NCBI GenBank assembly: GCA_001247695.2
Contig: LGRX02026040.1
Coordinates: forward strand, 30,217 to 94,216
Source: Cymbomonas tetramitiformis
Taxonomy: Eukaryota > Chlorophyta > Pyramimonadophyceae > Pyramimonadales > Pyramimonadaceae
Length of the DNA: 64,000 nucleotides
Direction of reading: 5' to 3'
This document shows, piece by piece, positions 55,057 through 64,000 of this stretch. Below the pieces are notes generated by a model. That model made no database searches. It was not told the DNA's origin and worked only from the letters and a program-made list of their open reading frames with translations. Both the position numbers and the translations under genes were made by a program. Every line of letters starts with the position of its first letter. Within the stretch, counting starts at the first letter, position 1.

Positions 55057-55690
55057 CCTGCATCAACAATTGGCGGGGGCACTCGCTGGTGTCGAATCCT
55101 CTGCGGTCTCGACCTCGAGGGTGGAGCATACACCACCAGCATCGGCCATGGGAGGTCCTGCAGCACTCCATCTGTTCCCTTAAACAGTGGGTGGGATTTC
55201 CCTGAGAGTCATGTGTGGGGATGACCTCCTCAATACGCATCCCCGCGCGTCTGAAAAGCTTCCTCCACTGCGGCATGCGCGACTGTAGGTCCGGCAGCAG
55301 GAACACTGCAGAGGTGTTCTCGGGGTCTTGCCGCCACTCATGCACGTAGGTGCGGAGGACAGCCTCGATGGTGAGATGGTCGCTGTCATGTGGGGGGCTG
55401 CGCCACACGTGAAGTCCTCTCCACTGCTCCTTTAGGCAATTTTCCCAGTATTTGTCCACCAGCCGACCGCGGCCTTTTGGTCCGCAACAGGCATCCACGT
55501 CGAACTTCCCGTATTTCGACTGTAGCCGTTCGAACAATGCCTGGTGCAACCGCCCCGTTGCTTCCCTCCGCGATTGAGACGCGCTCTTCGCAGGAAGCTT
55601 CCTCGTCCTGGGGGCGTCAGTCAGAACCACCGTCGGAGGTGTCGCCGGCTTTGCGACGCCGACGAGAAGCTTATTATCAGGCGAACTCAG
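55057..55690 (-). CDS. DAM-like N6-adenine methyltransferase domain of the chromovirus
   Basis: The core reads LHQALFERLQSKYGKFDVDA, then CCGPKGRGRLVDKYWENCLK, WRGLHVWRSPPHDSDHLTIE, TSAVFLLPDLQSRMPQWRKL and MRIEEVIP. The layout (F-x-x-L...yG-xxDVDAxxxP...Y...W.g..VWxxPPx...vxLLPxxxxxxxW) matches the phage-type Dam domain (DNA_N-6-adenine_Mtase) seen in several retroelement families. Motif IV is RSPPHD rather than NPPY/F, so catalytic activity is doubtful. The ORF is cut at 55053 by the transposon end. Its upstream limit is set by the junction with the opposite-strand RT element near 55690. The translated N-terminal 100 residues beyond that are antisense to the RT element. Confidence 0.7.
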
Positions 55691-56257
55691 AAGCCTGCTG
55701 ACTCTTTGAACACGGTCGGCGTTTGGCGGCGCAGGGTGACACCCGGTCGCGAACGTTATAGGAAGGCGCGACAGCGGGAGCGACAGTCGAGACGTCGAGG
55801 GGGAGGTCGGCGCGACATGTGGGACAGGGCGCGAGGCGCAGGGGCAGCTGCGAAGCAGATGGTGTACGGTGGGGCGGCTGTACAGGGCTTTAACGGGGGA
55901 GCACTGCATCTTGCACTTCGGAGGTTGGTGAAGGGTGAGACAGTCCGTGAGTCTTCGTGGGACTTGCAGTGGCACGTGGGGCAGTGGAACTTCACTGACT
56001 GGACTTGCGTGAAGTTGAAGTATGGGAGGTCGCGGGTGGAAGTTGTGGGGGGAGGTTCGGACGGTTTGCGGAGTTCACTGCGCGAGCTTCTCCCGTTGCT
56101 CAAGCGGAGTAATGCCAGGTTGAAGTTCACACGGATTGAGGTCACTGAGTCAGATCTCTGGGCACAGCGGGAGGTCAAACAGTTGGTGCGCAGACCGGCG
56201 AAGGCGTGGAAGCGGGTCCCTAAGTATGCTCTCGACAGGATGGTTCGCCTCTGGTAG
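55690..56257 (+). pseudogene. N-terminal part of the RT-element ORF, ended by an in-frame TAG
   Basis: A basic stretch (ERYRKARQRERQSRRRGGGR) is followed by a folded-looking region (SSWDLQWHVGQWNFTDWTCV... RSSLRELLPLLKRSNARLKF). The stop at 56255-56257 is in the same frame as the 976-codon ORF that resumes at 56258. Together they form one protein with either a single nonsense mutation or stop read-through. I do not recognise a domain in this part. Confidence 0.5.
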
Positions 56258-59200
56258 GCTGCAGCGTCAGTGGTTGGGAAGCAGCAGCTCCCTAGGATCA
56301 GGACGTCACTCTCTGCGATTGCGAAGCGGGCACACGATTTTGTTTTCAGAGCGACCTATATTTGTAGGGTCCCTTTTCCAGACGGCTTGAACACAGCAGT
56401 GCTACGGGATTTTCTTCTGCAATGCGTTGACGCTAAGTGCCCGGAGGGCGCGACAAGATCTTTTGTTCGACGGCGTACTAGTGTGGTAAGAACAGCGAAG
56501 CAGAAAGTGCATGACTTATTCTGTAACCTTTCTTCTGTTTCACTGTGCGTTGATGATGCTGAGTGTAACTGCCACAGAGCCGACCCGAGCCTGCCACGAC
56601 GCAATGGACACGTTTGCTTTCGGACGACCGAGCTGGATGGGGAGTTCGCAGCTTTTAACCGCAGCCTTAAAGACACTCCGCGTCACTCTGTGGGCACGTT
56701 TGATTTTTTACTGACCAGCACTTCTGATTTTCTTCGACAGTTTCGTTACTTTGAGACAGTCTCAATGGCGGCGTTGCGAAAACTTCTACCGTGGCAATGC
56801 GTTGTTGATGGGGCTAACTACGCGGTTGTTGAGAATGTTACTGATGACACTTTTTTCGTCGCTGTTTGCGGTACGACCGGTCTGGTCGTGCAGGTGCTTT
56901 GGGACAGATTTGTTTTCTTGCTGAAACGCCTTGATGCCTTTGCGACTGCGCGGGGAGAGCCGAAAATTCCTGTGCTGAGCCACCTCTATTCAGCAGTGAG
57001 ACGTTTACTGGCGTGGGCGAAGCTGATTACGCAGGACTATTGGATTACCCCTTACACGGCGCAAGATGCTTTACGTTTTTGTTTCTCTCTTCACGATGAG
57101 TTGTTTGCTTCACCTCTGGATGTCAACCTTAACAGTGTAGTTTTTTGCACGCCTTACTCGGAAGACACTTGCTTTGGCGCAGTTGAGAACTCTTACCGTA
57201 TCTTGTGGCACTTGTGTGCGCTTGGAAACCCGATTTACACTCTTGCTCATATCCGTAAATGTATTGAACACGCACTGTTTTCTACCAGATCGACGCGCAA
57301 ACCCGCTCGTGTTGTTTTGGTGGTTCCGTACTGGGAGAAGTGGGATGAGTGTGAGGGTGTGGAATTGGTTTGCCGTCTGGAAAAGAAGAAGTTTGCGTTT
57401 CTTGCACCGCAGAGCGCCCTTGGTTTTAAAGACCGTTCGACGGGAGCGAGGTTCGATGTGAGTATTCTTTTGATCCAGAACCGGGCAGCGGCTAAGCACA
57501 GGCCGGTGACGCAGCAAGGCTTGGCTCGGGTTTCCAGAGCGTTTGACAGGGCTGTGAGCGATGCTGGCGTGACGTACTCGTCGGAATGGGGGGTGGATTT
57601 CTGTTGGCAGTCTGCAGCTCGGGCGAGGCCGCAGGTTCGCGAGTTCGAAGAGGAGCGGCGGGTCCTCGATCGCTTCCGCGTTTTGATGAAAGGGGGAGTG
57701 GCGGCGGGGCTTCTTCTTAACAGCTTGGGGGGAAAGCTGCTGGTGGCGGTGCAGAATGCGGAGGAGGCTTATCACACGGAGACCGGGGTCACACGGATTC
57801 CACCTGTGACAGAGTTTTGGCGGCTGTTAAACAGGATGCCCGGCTTGGCTCGCGGGGTTCTTGACAGGAATGTTGCTGTGGGCTTTGGGATCTGCCTCAA
57901 GGTGTACCAAGGCTGGCTGCGGGCTGAGCGTGATGGCGGGAACTGCTCCCCCGTGGAGTTTGACAGTGCTGAGGTGGTGCGACAAATGAAGCTACGGTAT
58001 AAGGCGGCGGGTCTTGACCAGGTGGCGACGTTCTGTCTTGGTGGCTCGTTCGGGGTTCTCTACTTGATGGTGAAGCACAAGGACACCTCCCTCTGCAAGA
58101 AGCGTCGTCCGGTCGTGCCGTGCTATAACGCACCGGACAAGATGCTTCAAAACAGGGTTGGGCGGGCTCTCTGCTTTTTGATCGAACAGTTGAGCGGTCA
58201 CTTTAACGTGGCAGCCACACAGGAGATCTCTGGCAGGCTGGTTGGCTTTAACTCGGCGATTGAGGCTGGGGACACTGTGATGGCGGCGAGCTTTGATGTC
58301 AAGGAAATGTATGTGATGCTTAAGCCGGCAGTTCTCCTTGAGGCGACGGAATTTGTGGTGAGGCTGGCAATGGGGGACAGACCGGGCGTGCTGGTTAACA
58401 CGAGGGGGAGGAAGGGAGTCTCCTGGTTTGAGGCAGGCACACCGAGGCGGGTCGCGGTGAGAATGACGGCTGCTCAGATTCTGGCGGGAGTCCGATTTAT
58501 CTTGGACAATGGTTTTCTCTTTGTGGCTGGCAGCTTGGTGCGGCAGATCAGTGGTATCGGTATTGGCGGCGGCGCAAGTCCGGGCTTGGCACAGAGAATG
58601 TGTGTCTTTGGCGAGATGCAATGGACTTTATCCCTTGGTGCGGACCGGCGGCTGGCTGGTGCGAAGATCCTTGGCACCCGACTGATGGACGATTGCACGC
58701 TGCTGGTGGCTTGGGACTGTGGCGGAGATGCTGCGAAGCGGGAGGCGATGAGGAGGATCTTCACCGGCTATTTGGAGTCTTGCTACCCCGACGGTATGAC
58801 GGTTGAGTTGACCTCTGACGGGCTCACTTGGGTGTTTTGTGGTATGCAGCTGACCGTTGACTCTGGCGGGGTGAGCACGGAAATGGTGACAAAGAATGTT
58901 CAGGCTGGTGTGGCGGGTGATGCGGGCTTACTCTTTTTCCCGTTTGTCTCCTTCTACTCAGATTGCAGCAGAGTCCAGAAAATGGCGAGTACCGTTAATG
59001 CTCTTTACCGTGTGGACAGGCACTGCTCAAATGACGGCTTGAAGGCAGCAGCCGTGATTGATGTGTACCGTGAGCTTCGGTGGCAGGGTTACCCACGGGG
59101 TTGGCTGTTCGAGGCACTGGAGAGGATGGTGTCCCGGACCCCGGAAGGGTTCTGGCACCGCCTCCGTAGGCGGATGGAGAAAGGCGGTCTCCGGCTGTGA
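56258..59200 (+). CDS. large reverse transcriptase ORF (Penelope-like motif set)
   Basis: Open for about 980 codons. A cysteine/histidine cluster ECNCHRADP...NGHVCF lies near residues 97-118. RT motifs: fingers RRPVVPCYNAPDKMLQNRVG (about 613-632), motif A MAASFDVKEMYVML (about 670), motif B QISGIGIGGGASPGLAQRM (about 758-776), motif C TRLMDDCTLL (about 802-811). The aspartate pair (DD) is present. The order and the FLFVAGSLVRQISGIGIGGG context resemble Penelope-like RTs (GFxFxxxxYxQxxGxxMGxxxSPxxA). No GIY-YIG endonuclease is visible, and the 600 residues before the RT are unassigned. It copies element RNA into DNA. Confidence 0.75.
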   Translation, partial: AAASVVGKQQLPRIRTSLSAIAKRAHDFVFRATYICRVPFPDGLNTAVLRDFLLQCVDAKCPEGATRSFVRRRTSVVRTAKQKVHDLFCNLSSVSLCVDDAECNCHRADPSLPRRNGHVCFRTTELDGEFAAFNRSLKDTPRHSVGTFDFLLTSTSDFLRQFRYFETVSMAALRKLLPWQCVVDGANYAVVENVTDDTFFVAVCGTTGLVVQVLWDRFVFLLKRLDAFATARGEPKIPVLSHLYSAVRRLLAWAKLITQDYWITPYTAQDALRFCFSLHDELFASPLDVNLNSVVFCTPYSEDTCFGAVENSYRILWHLCALGNPIYTLAHIRKCIEHALFSTRSTRKPARVVLVVPYWEKWDECEGVELVCRLEKKKFAFLAPQSALGFKDRSTGARFDVSILLIQNRAAAKHRPVTQQGLARVSRAFDRAVSDAGVTYSSEWGVDFCWQSAARARPQVREFEEERRVLDRFRVLMKGGVAAGLLLNSLGGKLLVAVQNAEEAYHTETGVTRIPPVTEFWRLLNRMPGLARGVLDRNVAVGFGICLKVYQGWLRAERDGGNCSPVEFDSAEVVRQMKLRYKAAGLDQVATFCLGGSFGVLYLMVKHKDTSLCKKRRPVVPCYNAPDKMLQNRVGRALCFLIEQLSGHFNVAATQEISGRLVGFNSAIEAGDTVMAASFDVKEMYVMLKPAVLLEATEFVVRLAMGDRPGVLVNTRGRKGVSWFEAGTPRRVAVRMTAAQILAGVRFILDNGFLFVAGSLVRQISGIGIGGGASPGLAQRMCVFGEMQWTLSLGADRRLAGAKILGTRLMDDCTLLVAWDCGGDAAKREAMRRIFTGYLESCYPDGMTVELTSDGLTWVFCGMQLTVDSGGVSTEMVTKNVQAGVAGDAGLLFFPFVSFYSDCSRVQKMASTVNALYRVDRHCSNDGLKAAAVIDVYRELRWQGYPRGWLFEALERMVSRTPEGFWHRLRRRMEKGGLRL

Positions 59201-60049
59201 AGATTGGCAGTAAAGAAATGAGTGTTGGAAATGGAAGGACAACAGGGGCAGACACAGGGTGGAGGGGTGGCACGGCGATGGAAATGGGGGCGGTGCTGGG
59301 TCTGCACTGGTGGGGAGGAAAATGAGGGGCCTTCGGGCCGTTGCACTGGGGTTGGTTTATTGTTTGACACACCGGCGATGAGCTTGTGTACTTATGGGAT
59401 GGTTTCAACTTTCTTCTTTTACTGTGAAATTTCGACTGTCTTACAAAGTCGTGGGAGTTTTTTAGACTTTATTACGTGAGACACGGGGTATTGCTGCTTG
59501 CATGAGTATGGCGCACCTTATCCCTACCAGTTTGTATTACACACTCGTGGAAGAAAATCAGAACTTTTTACGTAAGACATATGACATATTTCTCGGTCTT
59601 GTTATTCTGGTGACACCCTTGCTGCATATTGGGGACCTTTGGGCATCGAGACTTCTGGACCATGACGGCTGAGAACTACCAGTTTTCTTGAAGTGTTTAT
59701 CTGGGGTATATTCCCTCTACCTGTGACGGTATATTTGGACAAGTGACAGTCAGCTTTTTGTTATTTTTGTACCCAACAGTAGTGGGCTCCTCGTGCTTAT
59801 AAGGTGTCCGATCTGGACTAGTTTTCTAGTCTCTGCAAAGCTCACTGATGAGGTCTATGGTTTGACCGAAAAGCTTATGAGTAGCCAGCAAGCTCCGGTA
59901 TTTTATCGTTATTACACAGCAGTATTATTTTGGTTTATACATTATTATCAGTGCTGACTTATCAAAGAGTGCATCTCAAGTTACTTGTTTTATCACTCGC
60001 TTGTTTTCGAGCCGGCACTCGGTCGTATCTGTTTTTCACCACACTACTA
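59201..60049. other. RT-element 3' flank, no gene
   Basis: The first 270 bp are G-rich, probably 3' UTR of the RT element. After about 59,480 the sequence becomes AT-rich with no coding signal. The minus-strand ORFs over 58,995-59,408 are antisense shadows of the RT gene end. Confidence 0.5.
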
Positions 60050-60858
60050 CGTGCATATTTCGAGCACATACCGTATATACGCGAACGTTTTTGATTATAA
60101 CACATTGTGTTGAAACGGCGTCTCAGGATTGGCAGTAACATATGTATTTTCCATATGCACTAGAGCCAAATTGGCTAAATGTGGCGATGCCGCCCCTCCC
60201 ATTGGAATGCCCCGTAACTGCTTGAACGCAGCATCGCCAACCGTAAGGAAAGAATCATCAAGGGAAAATCGCAATAAATGCTGCGTACGTTTCAACGTAG
60301 CTTCACCGAGCATGAAGTTCGGCATACGGGTGACAAACGACGCAGAATCCCTGTTCACGTCCGAGTGATGAATGTGTACTTTGATGCCCATTGCATGTGC
60401 AACAGTACAAACTCTATTTCAGTTGAAACCGCATTATTAAATATAAATTGTTGGTCCAGTGACGAGTACATTGCATCCACATCACTTGTAAATATATGAT
60501 CTATACGTTTCGGACGCGAAAGGATGAACTCCAATGAATTCTCCACTAGCCAAAATGTCCGAATTCCAGTGTGTTGAAATTCCATCATGTGAAACTCCCG
60601 TAGGGAGTCCAAAACTAACCGTAATTATGATGTCAAAATACGGTGTTGCACTGTGAATATGTAATCACGTGCTGCACAAATCAGCCTGCCTTTGTATGGA
60701 TGTTTGTGCATTTTCGGTATGCAATAGAAATATGGCAATACCGCTTTACTTTTCACCCAGTTGAATGGTGACACCACAGTCATAGTGTGCGCAGTCAACC
60801 TTGAAATCACTTCATTACGGAGAACGCGCACACGCTGATAACTATCAACATTCAACAC
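60050..60858 (-). pseudogene. second, diverged reverse-transcriptase relic in three frames
   Basis: On the minus strand, 60858-60625 carries AVLPYFYCIPKMHKHPYKGR (RT fingers, PKxHKxP type). 60612-60355 carries the motif A region HIFTSDVDAMYSSLDQQFIF. 60391-60095 carries motif B FKQLRGIPMGGAASPHLANL. In the continuing frame near 60060, IRYVLEIC may be a ruined motif C (Y-V-D-D changed to Y-V-L-E). Frameshifts separate the blocks. It is a different family from the 56-59 kb RT. Confidence 0.75.
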
Positions 60859-60894
60859 ATGCTCGGCTATCTGGACGCTTTACTCATCGTGGCG

Positions 60895-61427
60895 TTCTGG
60901 TCGTTACGACGTTCTGACGCTTCTAGTCGTTCTGGTCGTTGTCATAGCGAAGCCGATGGTCGACTTACTGTAGTTATTATGTTCACATCAATGGCAGTCA
61001 TGTATGCTTTGTGGGTCCCGCAGATCGCGTCAGCGTCGTTGTTATTGGCGGTCCGCTTTAATAGTCTCTTTGGTATTATGGCATTTCATGACGGAAATCG
61101 GAAGATTCGACGACTGAAGCGTGAAGAAGTATCAATGAATATGTGTGATTCGGATTCTGGTCGTTCTGGCCGTTCTAGATGCCGTCGTGATCGACATAAC
61201 AGCGATCTGCAGGTTATGATCGGTGCGATCAGTCTGGCCGCTTTACTGTACTTGCCGTGGTGTTCTGGTCGTTACGACCGTTCTGACGCTTCTAGTCGGT
61301 TTGGCCGTTATCATAGTGCGGGCTGCTCGACTTACTGTAGTTGTTATGAACACATCGGTGGTAGTTATGTATGCTTTGTGGGTCCCGCAGATCGCGTCAG
61401 TGTCGTTGCTATTGGCGGTCCGCTTTT
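60895..61427. repeat. direct duplication, about 165-bp copies 366 bp apart
   Basis: Copies at 60895-61058 and 61261-61427 share GACGCTTCTAGTCG and ATGTATGCTTTGTGGGTCCC and are about 85-90% identical. A 206-codon (+) ORF (60859-61479) spans both and has no recognised domain; a hydrophobic translation in another frame is equally open. It is more likely repeat than gene. Confidence 0.7.
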
Positions 61428-61468
61428 TCTCTCTTTAGTATTACTAGGCGGGTCGATCTCGAAAAAAG

Positions 61469-62085
61469 ATCTCCACTAGGCCTTCTGACCGTAGGATCAT
61501 GTGTGCTCGACAGTACTTCGCTTTTTTGTATCCCACCACGCCATGCCATAACGCGTGGGTGGCGTCGCGGTAAATGTACGCGACTGCAGTGGCACTGTCA
61601 TCGTTAGCGTCTGGCGATCGTGAGATCGAAAGTTCGTCCGTGTCGCCCGTTGGGATTCGCGCTTTGCTACTGCTGCTGCTGCTGATTAAGTAAGGTGATT
61701 TGGCCCGGTTCCAAATCATAAGGAGCAGAGGTTGATATTTCACGACAGATCTCGGAAGATCTGACAACTGTTGCGTAAAGAAACCCCCTGATCGATGCTC
61801 TTTATGTTTTGACGAAATTACCTTACATAATCAATCGCAGCAGCCAGCAGCAGCAGCGACAGCAGCAGAACTCGATTTCCAACGGGCGACACAGTCAAAC
61901 CTTCGATCCCATGATTGTCGGACGCTATAAACGACGACAGTGCCATTGCATTCGCGTATATTTGCTGCGACGCCACCCACACGTTATGGCATTTGGCATG
62001 GCATGTTAAGACGCAAAAAGCGACGCACTATCGCACACATGATCCTACGGTCAGATGGCCTAGTGGAGATCTCTTTCTAAGCTCT
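61469..62085. repeat. inverted duplication around a CAG/CTG-rich centre
   Basis: GATCTCCACTAGGCCTTCTG (61469) recurs inverted as CAGATGGCCTAGTGGAGATC (62053-62072). The arms are about 230-250 bp. Near the centre each arm carries a CTG (61670-61686) or CAG (61840-61870) run. Both arms encode a related peptide (NDDSATAVAYIYRDATHALW on the minus strand; NDDSAIAFAYICCDATHTLW on the plus strand). The coding-like conservation suggests two head-to-head copies of a degenerate coding fragment of unknown function. Confidence 0.75.
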
Positions 62086-62863
62086 ACTGGAAATCGGAGG
62101 TGGCAGGTATGTATACATTTTTGTATAATTATAGAGATGCGCCCTCGCTGGATAGGGATTCAGCAAATCACGAAATGGAATTATACAGCGTGACATAAAT
62201 GGTACATGTATGATGGGCATCCCAGCACGGTATAATAAGAACAGTCGTCGAAAAGTCTTATACCTGACTATATTGAGTTCCATTTCTTCTTCCTCCCTGA
62301 TGTAAATCATCGTAACGCCGTTTGGGTGCACGTTGTTTATGCGGAACCCAATCAGGCATTATAAATATACAGGCGATGAGTGCCACAGACAAGATGCTAA
62401 AAAATGTGCCGCGATATATACCAGCACGTATGGATGGCATAAGTATAATAAATAATTTCCAGAGGGTTAACAGTGCCAGTCACGTCTTGTTGGTATAAAT
62501 ATACACATAAACATGAAGACGTTATACTGTAATGTATATATGCATCGCGTATGTATGCATCGCGTCCCTTGCTTGGCCGTTCTAGCTGTGCTGTTCAACT
62601 TATCTGTTTAGGCCACATCATCGGTGGCGCAATCGTGTATGCATAAATCAGAAGAGTTGACAACTGTCTCATGAAGAATATATATGATTTATAAGATTAT
62701 ACTAGTTTTTCTTTCTTTCTTCGGTGCGACTATAGTGTGACGAAATCAACTGTTACGTTGTGCGAGAATACGTGGCGTTTCGTTAATTCGGTTGACGATC
62801 GCGGGGGTACAGTCACTTCTATTTGTTTTACACAATTTGCGACGGTGGTTCCCGATATTCAAT
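62086..62863. other. AT-rich upstream region, no gene
   Basis: No ORF with a recognisable domain. It holds TA-rich tracts and could contain the promoter of the repeat gene that begins at 62864, but no element can be pinned down. Confidence 0.4.
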
Positions 62864-64000
62864 ATGGGTGATATTCTCTCCGAACTCTGTTCGCTGGATG
62901 GCGGGCTAGGTAAAGGTGGATGCTGGACGTATAACATTTTGTCGAACTTAGATAGGACCGACCGTCAACTCTTGCGGCAGACGTGCATTAGCATGCGTGT
63001 GGCACTCGCTGACCTCGGCATTATGCCCATACAGATCAGCAGAGTACTTGAAAGCGTCTCTCTCGCAGAATGGGCGTTCAAGGCAATGGCATCTTCGCCT
63101 GACCTGCGCGCATATCGCATGTACAAGCGAATAGCATGTGAGCAAGCGGCACGCAGAGGGCATCTAGATGTACTGCAGTGGGCACGCGAGCATGGCTGCC
63201 CGTGGAACGCCAGCACATGTCAATGTGCGGCGAGAGGTGGGCATCTGGAGGTGCTGCAGTGGGCGCGCGAGCATGGCTGCCCGTGGGACGCCCGCACATG
63301 TCAATGTGCGGCGGGAGGTGGGCATCTGGAGGTGCTGCAGTGGGCGCGCGAGCATGGCTGCCCGCGGGACGCCCGCACATGTGAGTAGGCGGCGGAAGGT
63401 GGGCATCTGGAGGTGCTGCAGTGGGCGCGCGAGCATGCATGGCTGCCCGTGACACGCCCGCACATGTCAATATGCGGCGGGAGGTGGGCATCTGGAGGTG
63501 CTGCAGTGGGCGCGCGAGCATGGCTGCCCGCGGGACGCCGGCCAGCACATGTGAGTATGCGGCGAGAGGTGGACATCTGAAGGTGCTGCAGGTGCGGTGG
63601 GTGCGCGAGCATGGCTGCCCATGGGTCGCCGTCACATGTCCCCCTCACTCTACGGCGTGATATGGACATCTGAATGTGCTGTAATAGTGGGCGCCAAGGA
63701 GCATGGCTACCTGTGGGACGCCTTCACATGTGAGTACGCGGCGGCATATGGGCATCCGGAGGTCATAGCTGGGCGCTGCTTAGCATGGCTGCCCGTGGGA
63801 CGCCACTGCATGTTGCGAAGCAGCGGAAGGTGGGCATTTGAAGGTGCTGCAGTGGGCGCACGAGCATGGCTGCCCGTGGGACGCCAGCGCATGTCGCACT
63901 GTGGCGAGAGGTGGGCATCTGGAGGTGCTGCAGTGGCTCGCGAGCATGGCTGCCGTGGGACGCCAGCGCATGTTACGAGGCGGCGAGAGGTGGGCATCTG
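62864..64000 (+). pseudogene. 27-residue ankyrin-like repeat protein, broken and cut by the window end
   Basis: From ATG 62864: an N-terminal region like an F-box helix set (YNILSNLDRTDRQLLRQTCI) and then tandem 27-residue units of the type GHLEVLQWAREHGCPWDART. Three clean units run to 63385, where TAG 63386-63388 replaces a Tyr/Gln-type position (TCE-stop-AAEGGH). Beyond that, further units (about seven to the window end) are in changing frames because of small insertions (63434, 63536, 63588). Such repeats are abundant in stramenopile, haptophyte and green-algal genomes and in large algal viruses, and Pfam models score them as ankyrin. It is a pseudogene or a rapidly changing family member. 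Confidence 0.7.

Larger units (their letters stand above)
48644..55700 (-). mobile_element. Ty3/gypsy chromovirus with two DNA-methyltransferase domains, split by a CACTA element
   Basis: Reading on the minus strand: DAM-like domain (55690-55057), [foldback insertion 55053-51727], integrase, chromodomain, C5-cytosine methyltransferase, PPT, 3' LTR. RT/RNase H and gag are not present upstream, because the sequence switches to a plus-strand RT element at about 55690. Chromodomains direct such elements to heterochromatin. Retroelement-borne cytosine methyltransferases are known from algae and dinoflagellates. Having an adenine-type and a cytosine-type domain in one element is striking. Confidence 0.75.
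55690..59200 (+). mobile_element. 5'-truncated reverse-transcriptase element, possibly Penelope-like
   Basis: A continuous (+) frame runs from about 55690 to the stop at 59200, interrupted only by one TAG at 56255-56257. Its left edge abuts the chromovirus DAM domain in opposite orientation, as expected for a truncated insertion. No LTR, TIR or TSD could be assigned. The 3' boundary is unclear, somewhere after 59200. Confidence 0.55.

Noticed and set aside
57110..58621. Long minus-strand ORFs opposite the RT gene
   Set aside because: They mirror the RT coding frame; the plus strand has all RT motifs.
48644..64000. Endogenised giant-virus island (methyltransferases, ankyrin-like repeats, RTs)
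   Set aside because: There is no capsid, polymerase or packaging ATPase gene. The methyltransferases are embedded in retroelement gene order with integrase and chromodomain.

Overview
This window is eukaryotic. The first gene is split into about 19 short exons with GT-AG and some GC-AG introns and in-phase joins. Most of the rest is nested retrotransposons and DNA transposons with their own target-site duplications (TSDs). GC-rich introns full of minisatellites, a Ty3 chromovirus carrying DNA methyltransferase domains, an LRR exon and algal-style 27-residue ankyrin-like repeats suggest a large, repeat-rich microalgal (possibly green-lineage) nuclear genome. The species cannot be named from sequence alone.

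Layout. 1-14,640 (+): one GC-rich gene for a cyclic-nucleotide-binding-domain (CNBD) cation channel with two N-terminal EF-hands, S1-S6, a C-linker and CNBD, and C-terminal ankyrin repeats. Its pore lacks the usual GYG. 14,641-17,669: no gene I can support. 17,681-20,043 (-): a 5'-truncated non-LTR retrotransposon with a perfect 11-bp TSD, encoding a zinc-finger tail and an N6-adenine-methyltransferase-like domain. 21,027-21,110 (+): a lone LRR exon. 21,898-22,836 (-): an intact three-exon A/B-barrel (Dabb) gene.

23,510-42,540: two near-identical LTRs 18 kb apart enclose a gag but no recognisable pol. Into this space a 4.6-kb TIR transposon (24,259-28,832, TSD AAT) and a second CACTA-type relic (about 31.0-32.6 kb) have been inserted. 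The whole unit sits in or beside a decayed Ty3 pol (42,685-44,107). 45.4-48.5 kb holds two broken single-copy-looking ORFs and a GTAC-rich satellite.

48,644-about 55,700 (-): a Ty3/gypsy chromovirus, read from its 3' end as LTR, C5-cytosine methyltransferase, chromodomain, integrase, then a DAM-like domain. It is split by a 3,327-bp foldback CACTA element (51,727-55,053, TSD TTG). A (+) strand reverse-transcriptase element (about 55,690-59,200) abuts it. 60,050-60,858 (-) is a second, unrelated RT relic. 60.9-62.1 kb contains direct and inverted duplications. 62,864-64,000 begins a 27-residue ankyrin-like repeat gene that breaks down by stops and indels and runs off the window.

The only genes that look functional for the host are the channel and the Dabb gene. 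The most unusual theme is that three separate retroelement-borne DNA-methyltransferase-like domains lie within 40 kb, two of them in one element together with a chromodomain.
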